From IMG/VR virus record IMGVR_UViG_3300028563_000012, positions 1-64,000 of that record: a DNA stretch of 64,000 bases; one strand, given 5' to 3'. The DNA is from a virus. This document shows, one piece after another, positions 39,741 to 49,362 of the stretch (position 1 is the stretch's first letter; each line of letters begins with the position of its first letter). The notes beneath the pieces were generated by a model, which saw only the letters and a list, made by a program, of their open reading frames with translations, was not told the DNA's origin and made no database searches. Both the position numbers and the translations under genes were made by a program.

Positions 39741-42005
39741 TCAAATGGATAGGCGTTTCACGTTCATGTTGAAGCCTTCGGCTGACATGAAGATGATGTC
39801 CCCGCTAACAGCATTCAGCTGGCTGAAGGTGAAGTTTGCTGGGATGAATGTTCTTTTCCTGAAGTGCATGTTGATTCTGGTTTGCGTTGACATGCCAATC
39901 GCGCCATCTCTTGCAAATGTGCCAACGATGTAGTTGGCGCTGTCGTATTGGCTTGCGACATTGCAAGCGAAAACAGGCACCAGACGCGGGTTGGTGTCGC
40001 ACGGGATGTAATGAGCATCCAACTCCATCATGGTCGACGGGGCAGGCGCGCCAACCATTGGGATGACTTCTGGCGAGCCTGAAACTGTGTCCGCGGTGTG
40101 GCAAAAGCCACTCGTGCCGTATATTGACACACCACCACCAAATTTTTGCGCATTGCAAGAATAAACCCAATCACCCTCAATGATGCAGCTGCGGTAGGAA
40201 AGCGTGGCTGCCGCCCGATACCCAATCCCGATGTACAGCGTTGCTGCTCTTGGAATGGTGTTGCCGCCGCTGTCAGTGATGTCGTTTACGGCGCGGCCGC
40301 GTGATGGCGCGACGCTGCAAGCAACGACTTTCAATGGGGCTGAGTTGGCTCTGTATGGCGTTGCGTACGCGTTTGCGAGTTGGCAGTGTCTTCCTCCGCA
40401 AAGGTAGATGTAGAATGGCACATCAGTCCCGGCGGGGGTGCCAGGTTGCAACGTCGATGAGATCTCTGCCGTGATCCCTTGGTCATTTGGAAAGTATTCA
40501 ATGCGCTCGCCATCAATCAACGGGATGTGCTCGACTCCAGCAGGCAACTTGATTACGGAATCCGTGGCGCTATTGACAAGCGACCAAACAGGCGTGCAGC
40601 CTGTCAGAATGCCGTGGAAGCTGCTGAATGGACCTTCGATCCTGCGATGGAGCAAGCGCACAAATCCAAAATCATAGGCAGTGGTGCCGCCGCCTGGAGG
40701 GACGGTGACTGCAAACAGCCCGATCTTGTTGCTTGGAACGGTTGGCAGAACAGGGGCACCGCTCGCTGTTCCGGTGATGATTGACAACGTGCACAAAGTT
40801 CCGGGCATGGCGGCAGCATTGACTGCCACAATGTCGTAACGCGTGTTCATAGCATCCGCAGCAGCGTGGAGCAAAGTGGCGGCAGCCCATGCTATTTCGC
40901 TGAAATCAGACATTCCAGGGCCCGTGCCACCAATTGGCGCATTTGCACTTCCAGCGTCGTAAATGACATGCAATCCAGTTCCTGCTGTTGCACCTGGGAC
41001 CTTCTGCAAAGCGGGTATTGGGGTCGAATCTCCGGCCATTCCTGAGATGATGGATCCATTCGCATCCAAAATATTGGAACGCTTGCCGCTATCACGCATG
41101 AAATTGTGCGTGTACGATTCAACCAGAGCAGCCTGGTCTGCGATCCCGTAAGGGGCCACTGATTGGCCGATGTTGTCGATGTTTCCGGTGGGGATGGGAG
41201 TGCTGGCGCTCACAGACAAAACATGCCCCAAGAACAAGATGCCAGAGCCTCCAAGCAACGGATGGACTGCGTGATCTGTGACCAACGGGCCCATGAGCAT
41301 GACTTGGTAGTCTGAGGCCGTAGTTGACGGAACGGTTTGACCACACCCGTTGGCGATGGTGACATAGTTACCGCCGCCATCATGGGCAATGGTGCCAATT
41401 TGGAACGCATTCTCAACCAAGACGCCACGGACAGCACCGGGACCGCCATCGGATGTCGACTTCAGCCAAACTCGAACACTGCGACCTGAATGGTCATCAG
41501 CGGAGGCCATCATGAATGCCGTGTTGACGTACATCTTGATCGATGTTCCGGCAGCAGTTACGCTGTCAGGATTGGCCAAATAACCCAACAACTCTATGTA
41601 GTTGGTGTACTCAGCATCGCCTGTTCGTGGGTTGGTCTCGATGCCGTTGTCCACTTCTACTTGGGTTGTTGCAATGTCATACGTCTTCGTGCCTGGTGGG
41701 ATTGGGACGTTTTGCAAGTCGGAGTGAGAACGATCACCAGCCGGACCGGAAAGCAATGACTGGATGATTCTGCCCAAGCCATCAGTGCCAATGAAATCAT
41801 CGACGGCTGCGATGTTGACATGGTTGTTTCCAGTCGGAACGATGCCGCCGTTGGTCAGATTCACAAACAAGCAGCTACGATTCCACAACCTTTTGGTCGC
41901 TGCTCTTTGCGATCCGATCAGGTAGTCCAAAATCCCCTGCTTCAAGGTGTCAAGCGGCAGGATCTTCTTGTTGTAGATTCTCGCATATTGATCAGTGGTT
42001 GGCAT
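39741..42005 (-). CDS. Putative tail fibre / baseplate-associated structural protein
   Basis: A 754-residue protein at the distal end of the structural operon. The N-terminus (MPTTDQYARIYNKKILPLD) precedes long beta-rich sequence with many Gly, Ser, Thr and Asn, typical of fibre or wedge proteins. No enzymatic motif is seen. Position right after the I-like wedge gene suggests a tail fibre or a baseplate attachment protein for host adsorption. Confidence 0.55.
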   Translation of the reverse strand: MPTTDQYARIYNKKILPLDTLKQGILDYLIGSQRAATKRLWNRSCLFVNLTNGGIVPTGNNHVNIAAVDDFIGTDGLGRIIQSLLSGPAGDRSHSDLQNVPIPPGTKTYDIATTQVEVDNGIETNPRTGDAEYTNYIELLGYLANPDSVTAAGTSIKMYVNTAFMMASADDHSGRSVRVWLKSTSDGGPGAVRGVLVENAFQIGTIAHDGGGNYVTIANGCGQTVPSTTASDYQVMLMGPLVTDHAVHPLLGGSGILFLGHVLSVSASTPIPTGNIDNIGQSVAPYGIADQAALVESYTHNFMRDSGKRSNILDANGSIISGMAGDSTPIPALQKVPGATAGTGLHVIYDAGSANAPIGGTGPGMSDFSEIAWAAATLLHAAADAMNTRYDIVAVNAAAMPGTLCTLSIITGTASGAPVLPTVPSNKIGLFAVTVPPGGGTTAYDFGFVRLLHRRIEGPFSSFHGILTGCTPVWSLVNSATDSVIKLPAGVEHIPLIDGERIEYFPNDQGITAEISSTLQPGTPAGTDVPFYIYLCGGRHCQLANAYATPYRANSAPLKVVACSVAPSRGRAVNDITDSGGNTIPRAATLYIGIGYRAAATLSYRSCIIEGDWVYSCNAQKFGGGVSIYGTSGFCHTADTVSGSPEVIPMVGAPAPSTMMELDAHYIPCDTNPRLVPVFACNVASQYDSANYIVGTFARDGAIGMSTQTRINMHFRKRTFIPANFTFSQLNAVSGDIIFMSAEGFNMNVKRLSI

Positions 42006-42016
42006 CGTCGAACACC

Positions 42017-43300
42017 TCAGAAGTTGGCTGTTTTGTCAATCGTACCGCGGCGGCTGGTCCCGCTGCTCAGCTGAACAACCGCGTACCTCAATGGTAGTAT
42101 ATGGACTTCAGACATCCGAACCATTGCCGAATCACCAGAGAAGCTGAAGTTGATGCCACCTTGCTGGTTGGCCCCGGTCACCGTGACGCGATCACCGCTG
42201 GTGGGCAATATCAGGTTCCCATCGAGGTAGATTCGGGTGCCAGTGTTCGAGCCGTCGATCACGAACGACTCGATGCGGATGTTGAACCAAACTCCGGCCA
42301 TCAACTCGATGCGCGTGGCGTCATCTTGAGCGACCGTGACCCAGCTGCCGCCGGAATGAGACTGCAACATCACCCGTGTGCTGTTGGTTGATAGCACCAA
42401 GCGCATAGCTCCGACGGCGCCTGAGTTGGGCAGATACCATTGGAAGATGATGGCAGATGTCGAGCTGTTGAATTGGAAATCCGTCGAGATCTCGACATTC
42501 CCCAAGCCGGCCGGGGTTGTGCATGTGATGCGCGGCGTCAGCGTGACCCCGGCAGCGACTGTCATGACGTTGTTTGCAACAACGGGATCGGGGCCTGTCA
42601 CAACCCAAAGAGGCGCGCCTGTTCCTGACAAACTCATGTCATCCAAGAATTCCAACAATTGCACTTCGATTTTTTCACATATTGGTCGCTGGATCGCGAT
42701 CATGTCAAGCAACAACTCCTTGTCTGTGTTGCCCGTGTCCATGATTTTCAGCAGTGACCATGTGCTGGCATAACGGTCGATTGGTTGGATGTGAGTCGCC
42801 AAATACGTGCAATCGCCAGCAACGTCAACATTGTATGGCCCGCCAATTGCGTATGGCAGCGATGCGTCGCTGCTATTGTCTAATTCCAAACTGGTCTCAC
42901 CGCACACCCAGCGGTACTTGAACCAATCCAAATACACAGCAGAGCGCCCGGTGAGTGTGCGAATGGCCGAAAACAAGCCGGGAAGTGTTCCAAGCTGTTT
43001 CCAAAGCGACGGAGCGAGCTTCACGAGTTGGCGCAACTTCGCAGTGCTCAACCTTGACACAATATCATACAAGTCAGGCCCGAGTCCCACCAGATCCTTG
43101 TAATACCATAGCAAGTCATCCCGGACGCGATCCGGTGATATTTGGTCAAACAGGGCGATGATCTTCCCTTCGATCAGTTGGTGCTGGGCTTGGTTGCCGA
43201 GCATGAAGCGCTTTAGCAACTGCTTTGCGGCATCATCATCACGTAGCGGTTTGGCAATATTGCTGTATGCGTCAAATTGCCCTTGCCATTCAATTCCCAT
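42017..43300 (-). CDS. Tail protein I-like baseplate wedge protein with C-terminal LamG-like domain
   Basis: A 427-residue protein. The N-terminal half (residues 1-215) resembles P2 gpI / tail protein I-type wedge proteins: LLWYYKDLVGLG, ALFDQISPD, and a terminal FLDDMSLSGTG. It follows the J/gp6-like gene as in other contractile tails. The C-terminal half (about 230-420) is a beta-sandwich-like sequence (FQWYLPNSGAVGAMRLVLS, GVWFNIRIESFVIDG) like LamG/concanavalin A folds, which could bind glycans. The fused domain is unusual for this gene. Confidence 0.65.
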   Translation of the reverse strand: MGIEWQGQFDAYSNIAKPLRDDDAAKQLLKRFMLGNQAQHQLIEGKIIALFDQISPDRVRDDLLWYYKDLVGLGPDLYDIVSRLSTAKLRQLVKLAPSLWKQLGTLPGLFSAIRTLTGRSAVYLDWFKYRWVCGETSLELDNSSDASLPYAIGGPYNVDVAGDCTYLATHIQPIDRYASTWSLLKIMDTGNTDKELLLDMIAIQRPICEKIEVQLLEFLDDMSLSGTGAPLWVVTGPDPVVANNVMTVAAGVTLTPRITCTTPAGLGNVEISTDFQFNSSTSAIIFQWYLPNSGAVGAMRLVLSTNSTRVMLQSHSGGSWVTVAQDDATRIELMAGVWFNIRIESFVIDGSNTGTRIYLDGNLILPTSGDRVTVTGANQQGGINFSFSGDSAMVRMSEVHILPLRYAVVQLSSGTSRRGTIDKTANF

Positions 43301-43312
43301 GTTGGCTGCCTA

Positions 43313-45514
43313 TCATTTTGCCGTTGTCGTGATGTTGATGGTGACGGATCCCAGCACAGGCAACTCGCGCGGGCTGAGCAAGACGTTGGACGCCGGGGAT
43401 GTCAAGATCATGTCAGTCGGCCTTGGGATGCTCTCCATGATGATGTCGGTCAACTTGGCAGTTGCCACCTTGCTGCCAAACGACCAAAGCCAATTGCCGT
43501 CCGGATCCTTGGCCAACGGGTGCAAGAAGCCAGCCAACGCTGTTAGCACCGCAGACGTTTCGCCATTCTCCACAGTCACAACAACATCAATCGTGCGGGG
43601 CACAAAGTTGGTGGCATAAACCTTGTTGTTGAACACGCAGTTCATCTTGGTCTTGGTGCGGGCGTTGAACTGCGTGTCCAAATCATCCAAAACACCAGAC
43701 ACCACAGGATCGCCACCGGTGCCCACCACTACAACTTCAAGCGTCTTTGGGCCAAACGACTCCTCAACAGCAATCGAACGAGCAACAGGCCGAGAACCGT
43801 CTGCGGCCACGTAGGCAGTTGCCAAGTATTCAGCATCAACAGCGGTCACCACGCGCTCATTGGAACGTAAGGCAATGGGAGCAGCAGCCTTCAAACGCAT
43901 CAAGTCTGCGTCAGTGGATCCTTCCATGTTCGACCAACCAGATGCTGCTCTTGGGTTGGTTACGGTGGCAAACCAAGCAATTCCGGACATGTTGACTGTG
44001 ACCGTGTTGGCGCCCACGTTCCCATCTTGATCCGCGACCAATGTACGGTACAAGGAGCGTATGCTGTCCGTGCCAACATCGGGCACCTTGCCGTTGTTCC
44101 CGTCTCCAAAGTAGATGTCGCAAATGCCATCATCGTCAAACGCTTTGGTGTAGTGTTTGTCGGTTGGTGTGCTATTCAGAAAGTTGGGCACATTGACCCA
44201 CGTCGATTCGATGCCGCCCTCAGTCACCAAAATGGACAAAATGCTGTCATCTATGACAGGGAAATTGGACAACTGGAAGTGTTGATTTGGCGTGCCATCG
44301 CTGGAACCCAACGGATCATCTTCGTACGATTTGCCTTGGGTAGCCGTGAACATCTGGTATTGGTTCCCGTCACTGATGGATGCGCTGCCAAATGTGAAAG
44401 TTGGCGTCCCATCGGTCGATACCACCCGCCAACGCATCCAATGCATGTTGTCACCACCGGCTGGCATCCCGATCGTGGTGCGAGTCCAACCTGCCGTGAC
44501 AGACCAAGGAAGGTTGAGCGCGACATCAACCGGATCCGCGCTGGCGGTCGACAGCCCGTTGGTGCCATCAGCCGTTATGGATAGAGCGCGCCATGCACTA
44601 CCAACTGTGTAGTCATTGGTGGAAAGCGATGGCTGGGCTTGGCCTAGCAACGCGGTCAACCCGGACGTTGAAGCGATGTTGATTCCACCTTGATACGTTG
44701 ATGTCACGTCTTGGAAAGCGCCGGTCAGGTTGCAACGCACGCGAACAATCGCGCCTGCCATATTTGTGGAACCTAGGATGGTGGTCAAGTCGAACACCAG
44801 CGCTGCTGCTCCGGAAACTTGCTGGAGTGTCACGCCCTTTGGGACACTTTGATCCAAGTTGCCATCGTAGTATTCCCAAACACCCGCCATCACACCAGCG
44901 GTACGGGCACTGAGGATGATGCGCAACAAATCCCACATCACACCAGTGTGCCCAAAATATATGGCATTATTTGCCGATGTTGTAGTCCAAGGCGTCCAAG
45001 GGTTGTTTGCCAAGACATCAGCTGTGTGATCTGTGAAATTCGAGCCGTTCCAAGATGCCACCATGCCAACCTGATCAGTCCGCGCGGTGATCACATCTGC
45101 CAAGACTTCGTATTCAACAGACGGATTCCCACGAGCAGCCATGGTGGAGAACCTTGACCCATTCGGAACCGTCGTGGTTGTGGATTCGAATATCTGGGTC
45201 AATTTGCCAAGCACACCAACAGCGGCCGGGGTTGCCTGTTCTAGTTGCTGGCCAATGGCCGCAAGCAGATCCACGTGGCTGCTCCGCAATTTGGCCGTCG
45301 GCAAAAACATCTCGTTGGCAACCATGTCCAACATGACCATGTTGTGGTGCCCGGATGCGGCACTGGCACGTGCCAGTTGGATATGTGGTTCAAGCGCATC
45401 CTCGTCCGTGAGCTCAGGGCAATTCACCCGCATGTATGCGATCAAGTCTTCCAGCAGTTCTGGATAAAAATGACTTGAATAATTCAATGATGGGACGTTG
45501 ACTGTGGTTGCCAT
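43313..45514 (-). CDS. Baseplate J / gp6-like wedge protein
   Basis: A 733-residue protein. The N-terminal YPELLEDLIAYMRVNCPELT and a helical start, followed by PNGSRFSTMAARG, fit the baseplate J/T4 gp6 family. The end has a repeated beta fold with VVVTVENGETSAVLTALAG. It should form the wedge ring joined to the gp25 protein upstream and the I-like protein downstream. Size fits T4 gp6 (660) more than P2 J (302). Confidence 0.75.
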   Translation of the reverse strand: MATTVNVPSLNYSSHFYPELLEDLIAYMRVNCPELTDEDALEPHIQLARASAASGHHNMVMLDMVANEMFLPTAKLRSSHVDLLAAIGQQLEQATPAAVGVLGKLTQIFESTTTTVPNGSRFSTMAARGNPSVEYEVLADVITARTDQVGMVASWNGSNFTDHTADVLANNPWTPWTTTSANNAIYFGHTGVMWDLLRIILSARTAGVMAGVWEYYDGNLDQSVPKGVTLQQVSGAAALVFDLTTILGSTNMAGAIVRVRCNLTGAFQDVTSTYQGGINIASTSGLTALLGQAQPSLSTNDYTVGSAWRALSITADGTNGLSTASADPVDVALNLPWSVTAGWTRTTIGMPAGGDNMHWMRWRVVSTDGTPTFTFGSASISDGNQYQMFTATQGKSYEDDPLGSSDGTPNQHFQLSNFPVIDDSILSILVTEGGIESTWVNVPNFLNSTPTDKHYTKAFDDDGICDIYFGDGNNGKVPDVGTDSIRSLYRTLVADQDGNVGANTVTVNMSGIAWFATVTNPRAASGWSNMEGSTDADLMRLKAAAPIALRSNERVVTAVDAEYLATAYVAADGSRPVARSIAVEESFGPKTLEVVVVGTGGDPVVSGVLDDLDTQFNARTKTKMNCVFNNKVYATNFVPRTIDVVVTVENGETSAVLTALAGFLHPLAKDPDGNWLWSFGSKVATAKLTDIIMESIPRPTDMILTSPASNVLLSPRELPVLGSVTINITTTAK

Positions 45515-45517
45515 GAT

Positions 45518-45928
45518 TTACCTGACGGTGAAAGAGCCACCAGCGGAGCGAGAGATGGTGAGGTTGTCTGGCTTGTTTTCCTCAAGGTTGATATATGACA
45601 CATCTGCTGTCATCTCGCCATCAACAGAAGTGAAAGTGATGGGGCCGTCTAGCGATGCTCGATTCTCCAATGACAACCGTTTGAATAACGCCTTGATTCT
45701 GACACGCAGATCAGATTGCGCATCTTCATTGTTCAACTCAAAAATGTGCTGGCTTCCCAACCCCAGATCGTCTTGGAATGGATTTTCACTGTCACAGTCC
45801 TGAAGGTTGTTGCGAATCAGCTTTTTCAATTGGTCCAAGCCGGTGGACCGCTTCAAACCGCCACGGCCGTCAGAGTCCATCGGCGAGTCGATGCCAACCT
45901 TGCCTGTCCCTGTTGGCAATTTAGGCAA
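45518..45928 (-). CDS. GpW/gp25-like baseplate wedge protein
   Basis: A 136-residue protein. Sequence DQLKKLIRNNLQDCDSENPF and LRVRIKALFKRL matches the small conserved gp25/GpW wedge protein, which starts sheath assembly in contractile injection systems. It precedes the J/gp6-like gene, the usual order. The start overlaps the muramidase end by eight bases. Confidence 0.75.
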   Translation of the reverse strand: MPKLPTGTGKVGIDSPMDSDGRGGLKRSTGLDQLKKLIRNNLQDCDSENPFQDDLGLGSQHIFELNNEDAQSDLRVRIKALFKRLSLENRASLDGPITFTSVDGEMTADVSYINLEENKPDNLTISRSAGGSFTVR

Positions 45929-46613
45929 TTGGTTGCTCCGCTACGAAGTTCACATCACAACACCCTATTCCAGGAACATTGTGGTAGATCCCGGTCCCAC
46001 GTGGTGGTTCCCCGCCATCAGTCCACTGGAACACCTTCCAATTGGCCCACGGAGCTGGAAGCTTGTCAGGCGGCATCGGATTTGGCATGTGATATCTGGG
46101 AACCCAAAGGTCAACGAACTTTGCTCGCTCCCAAGTAGGGTTGCCAATCACCAGCCAATGCCGATAGCTGGTGTACAACAGCGGCCGCGAACCATTGAGG
46201 ATCCCGGAAGCGTCCAGGTGGGCATAGAACTGATCCAGATACTCCAGGCCGTGGCGCTTCACGACATCAGGATCAACGTTCTCATAGCTTTTGGTTTCAA
46301 AATCAGCACATAGACGTTCGCGCGGTTCCAAATCGCCCACTGCTTTGATCAGCAGATCCGCTTGGTCTTTGGGCGATTTCTCGATGTGCAAGAATGCGTA
46401 ATACACCCCAATCGTGAAGTTGGGGCTTTGTCGAAATCCCAACTTGTTTGCCTTGAACGTGGGATCTGTGTATGATGTGCCTTCCGTGGCCTTAGCGCCG
46501 AAAAAGCGCGCGCCTGAAGCTGCCAGAGCACCCCAATCCTTTACGGGATCCCACTTGGAGATGTCAGGGCCCCAAATCTTTCCATCTGTTGTGACGGTGT
46601 TGGTTTGGGTCAC
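45921..46613 (-). CDS. GH25-type muramidase endolysin
   Basis: A 230-residue lysozyme. WGPDISKWDP near the N-terminus carries the first catalytic-region Asp. AKATEGTSYTDPTF, a central CADFETKS for the acidic Asp/Glu pair, and the C-terminal FQWTDGG and DVNFVAEQP all match glycoside hydrolase family 25 (cellosyl/LytC type), which cleaves the MurNAc-GlcNAc bond. GTG 46613 overlaps the upstream TGA (GTGA); a GTG at 46640 is the alternative. It is flanked by a membrane protein and a lipoprotein as in lysis cassettes. Confidence 0.88.
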   Translation of the reverse strand: MTQTNTVTTDGKIWGPDISKWDPVKDWGALAASGARFFGAKATEGTSYTDPTFKANKLGFRQSPNFTIGVYYAFLHIEKSPKDQADLLIKAVGDLEPRERLCADFETKSYENVDPDVVKRHGLEYLDQFYAHLDASGILNGSRPLLYTSYRHWLVIGNPTWERAKFVDLWVPRYHMPNPMPPDKLPAPWANWKVFQWTDGGEPPRGTGIYHNVPGIGCCDVNFVAEQPIA

Positions 46614-47182
46614 GGCTGTGACTCCCCATAGGTTGCCCACGGCGATGGCACTTGTGGCAGGTTTGGCCTTGCGCTTTGCAAACGTGGCGGGATCAATTGA
46701 TATTGGTGAGACGTGATGATGACTTGTTCGTCGATGTACCGTCGCAGGAGAGGGATTTGCTTGTCCATAGTGTTGGACACTGCTTTGGTGATTGCGTTCT
46801 CAAAGGAGCCAGGCGCCAACCAAAGGAAAAGACCCAAAAACGAGCCAATCACCGTCGTGCAGATGATGATGGCTGTTTTGAGTTGCTTGTATCCTTTGGC
46901 TGCAGGGCATGCGCGTTCATGTTCCAGTATCGCTATGTCCATGGCGTCCTTGGAGACGGATGTCGGTGGTGGAGTTATCTGTTGCGCTGCTGCGATTTGA
47001 TCTGCAGCATCCTTCATGACTTCTGCAGCATTTTGCAAATTGTCAAGGGTGTCGTCCAGCGCCCGCTGCTTTCCGGTATCAGTGAGTGACTGGACAACAC
47101 CATTCGCGTCATCATCGCTTTGTTGCGATCTGGATGTTTTTGGCTTTTCACCATTCACGGGGCGCATGCCACGGTGCCGCAT
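46610..47182 (-). CDS. Single-pass membrane protein, holin or spanin candidate
   Basis: A 190-residue protein. A helical, charged N-terminal half (DDTLDNLQNAAEVMKDAADQ) precedes one strong membrane segment (TAIIICTTVIGSFLGLFLWL, residues about 104-123) and a soluble C-terminal tail of about 60 residues. Just upstream of the muramidase, it could be a holin-like or inner-membrane spanin. ATG 47182 overlaps the lipoprotein gene; ATG 47167 is also possible. Confidence 0.6.
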   Translation of the reverse strand: MRHRGMRPVNGEKPKTSRSQQSDDDANGVVQSLTDTGKQRALDDTLDNLQNAAEVMKDAADQIAAAQQITPPPTSVSKDAMDIAILEHERACPAAKGYKQLKTAIIICTTVIGSFLGLFLWLAPGSFENAITKAVSNTMDKQIPLLRRYIDEQVIITSHQYQLIPPRLQSARPNLPQVPSPWATYGESQP

Positions 47183-47685
47183 TTTCTGATGCTCACTTGT
47201 GTTTTTGCAGCCGCCAAACAGTCCAACTTCATGTCTACGACTGTTGACGACTTGTTTTTATTGCAAGCTTCCAAACAACTAGTGGCTTCGCGGCATTTTA
47301 GGCGTTTGACGTTGTTGCATGCGGCCGTGCACTTATCAGCTTGGGCACTTGGGAGCAAGGCGCATTCGACCGTGCCGCACTGCCTAACTTGGTCCACGGT
47401 CTGAGCGCTGTTCAAGCACCCAACCTTCAAGTCGGTCACAGTGCTTCCGTTTTCATCGTTGTACACGAAAGCATGAATGCAGTCGGGATCCGCGCCTTCT
47501 GTGCAATGGAGCTTGTATAGCTTGTCGCAGAGCGCCTGATAGGTGATTGATTGGACGTCCGTCTTTGACGGTGCGTCGGATGTCACGGCAGCATCCGGAA
47601 GTGGGAACGGCGTTGGGGGCATTGGATGCGGGCAGGCCGTGAAAAGCAACGCCATGCCGAGCGCTATGATTGCAGGTTTCAACAT
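47155..47685 (-). CDS. Cys-rich lipoprotein, spanin-like candidate
   Basis: A 176-residue protein with a lipoprotein signal (MLKPAIIALGMALLFTAC, lipobox Leu-Phe-Thr-Ala-Cys), then a Pro-rich linker. Two related Cys-rich halves end similarly (RQCGTVECALL and RKCGTVACAP), indicating an internal duplication. It has a GGAGT site nine bases upstream. An outer-membrane lipoprotein in a lysis cassette often acts as an o-spanin, but this one is longer and Cys-rich, so surface exclusion or wall binding is possible. Confidence 0.65.
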   Translation of the reverse strand: MLKPAIIALGMALLFTACPHPMPPTPFPLPDAAVTSDAPSKTDVQSITYQALCDKLYKLHCTEGADPDCIHAFVYNDENGSTVTDLKVGCLNSAQTVDQVRQCGTVECALLPSAQADKCTAACNNVKRLKCREATSCLEACNKNKSSTVVDMKLDCLAAAKTQVSIRKCGTVACAP

Positions 47686-47689
47686 GAGG

Positions 47690-48517
47690 TCACACTCCAA
47701 GATTGGCAACGATCAGGTTGCTGGTGCCCTGCAAGATGAACTTCTGCGAAACCCAAGCCAGGCCGTTCCATCCCCAGCGCTTGCTCCATGAGTTGCCAAC
47801 CAGGCCTTCCACTTCACCTTTGGCATTGGTACGATAGCCAAGGCTGTAAATCCAGTGATCGAAGTCGGTGCCGCAGAAGTCAAGGACTTTGGATCCATTT
47901 GGATCGGAGAATCCTTGGAACGTGTTGCCGCTGGCCGCGACTGCATGCATGACCGTGTGACCACTCGAAAGCGCTTGCTTGTATTGGGTGAGCTTGTTTT
48001 GCCCCTCATCGATGGCGTTGAAACCGAGCAATGGGATTTTGAGACAAGACTCTAACTCGCCCAACTTCAGCTCATCGTTGACGTGTGCGTCAAGATGGCT
48101 GCTGTAATCAGGTGAATCGGCTGTCCGGCCGCCATCAACATCGCCTTCTAGCGCAATGCCCCAAAGTCCAAGCGAGCGTGTGACTGAGTTGGGCATCGCT
48201 CCGTCATCTTGCAACGGGACGTCAGGGTTAATGCGGTCAATGGCGCGCCCGAGCGCGTAGATGATGCGTGGAGCAGGAGGCTTGGCAAGCGGTTTGTCGT
48301 GCGCGGACATGGTGATGTCAACGCCGCCAGCAGTCCCGTGCCCCGTACACGAGCCTGTTTGATCTTGGTCCCAAATCGACCGCAGAAACTTCAGCAGGTT
48401 CGCTGCAGCAGGAGCCGACAATCTGGCAGCAGCCAGCAGATGGAACCCATTGTACTTGTGACCAATTGGATCCGGGATGTAGCCTCGACCTTTGAGAGGG
48501 GTTGCTTGTGGGCTCAT
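47690..48517 (-). CDS. Papain-like (C1 family) cysteine peptidase
   Basis: A 275-residue protein. DQDQTGSCTGHGTAGGV includes the oxyanion Gln53 and nucleophile Cys57. A later DFDHWIYSLGYRT carries the His, and GLVGNSWSKRWGWNG the Asn, giving the papain order Cys-His-Asn. It has no signal peptide. Such peptidases occur in some large phages, where they may digest host surface or wall peptides or process virion proteins. The lysis-region position favours an envelope role. Confidence 0.8.
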   Translation of the reverse strand: MSPQATPLKGRGYIPDPIGHKYNGFHLLAAARLSAPAAANLLKFLRSIWDQDQTGSCTGHGTAGGVDITMSAHDKPLAKPPAPRIIYALGRAIDRINPDVPLQDDGAMPNSVTRSLGLWGIALEGDVDGGRTADSPDYSSHLDAHVNDELKLGELESCLKIPLLGFNAIDEGQNKLTQYKQALSSGHTVMHAVAASGNTFQGFSDPNGSKVLDFCGTDFDHWIYSLGYRTNAKGEVEGLVGNSWSKRWGWNGLAWVSQKFILQGTSNLIVANLGV

Positions 48518-48562
48518 ATTCGTGACTCCTGTGCAGTTGGTTGATTGTGATCAAAGCCAAGC

Positions 48563-49309
48563 TTATTGAAGCTTGTCCTTGTATTCTGCGTTCACGGCTT
48601 GTCGCAATTTTTCTTTCGCATCGGCCGATAGCGCTGTGGCACCAAGTTGGGCATGTTCCGCGGCGGGACAACTTGCCAATCCTGCCTGGGCTGCAGCGAA
48701 GCATGTGATCACGTCATCAGGCCAAGTCGAACCAGCGGCCGCGTGGATGCACGGCAAGACATTGGTCCAAGCCGCAGCAATGGTGCTGCATTGGCTGACG
48801 ATTTGGATCAGCTGTCCTGAGTCCTTGACTGTGGTGATTGATGCGCAAGCGATTTGGGCCTCATGCTTTTGCCACCAAGCACACCCGCCAAGCGTCGATA
48901 CCGACACCCCCAATATCAACATGGTGGTTATTTTGGTGATTGTGTCGGTCTGCAGGGTGCCACCCATGTTAAGTCCAACCTTCATCAAGATGCTGAGAAG
49001 CACAACGATGCCGCCAGTTTGTGCCCAATGTATGTGGCCCGCAACAGCAAGGCCGAAGTTGGCAAAGCTGACCATCACGCAGCTCCAAAATTCAGTCGTC
49101 TTGAAGACGCTCTTAGGATCCGCGCCTTGCAGATACTTGGTCAACGTCCGTGCCGCCAAGTAGATCACGGCAATTCCCGCACCGGCAAGCCCTGCCCAGG
49201 TTGGTGAGATGGAGCCTGACATGGCAGAATAGGTGTCGATGATGTAGCCAAGAATGGCAAGGATGATGGCGGCGGCTTTTGGCCCTTGTGATGTTTTGAC
49301 TGCGTCCAT
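48563..49309 (-). CDS. Multi-pass membrane protein with embedded lipobox
   Basis: A 248-residue protein. Hydrophobic segments lie at about residues 13-28, 40-58, 78-92, 100-112 and 130-142. The last is MLILGVSVSTLGGCAWW, a good lipoprotein signal with Cys143, starting at internal Met130. The rest is a helical soluble domain with Cys residues. This suggests either a holin fused to a lipoprotein, or a second product starting at Met130, like overlapping spanin genes. GGAGG seven bases before the ATG at 49309. Confidence 0.6.
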   Translation of the reverse strand: MDAVKTSQGPKAAAIILAILGYIIDTYSAMSGSISPTWAGLAGAGIAVIYLAARTLTKYLQGADPKSVFKTTEFWSCVMVSFANFGLAVAGHIHWAQTGGIVVLLSILMKVGLNMGGTLQTDTITKITTMLILGVSVSTLGGCAWWQKHEAQIACASITTVKDSGQLIQIVSQCSTIAAAWTNVLPCIHAAAGSTWPDDVITCFAAAQAGLASCPAAEHAQLGATALSADAKEKLRQAVNAEYKDKLQ

Positions 49310-49362
49310 GGGAAACCTCCTGTTGGCCTATTCTAAGTCTTTCGTTGTTTGTTCCATCTCTG

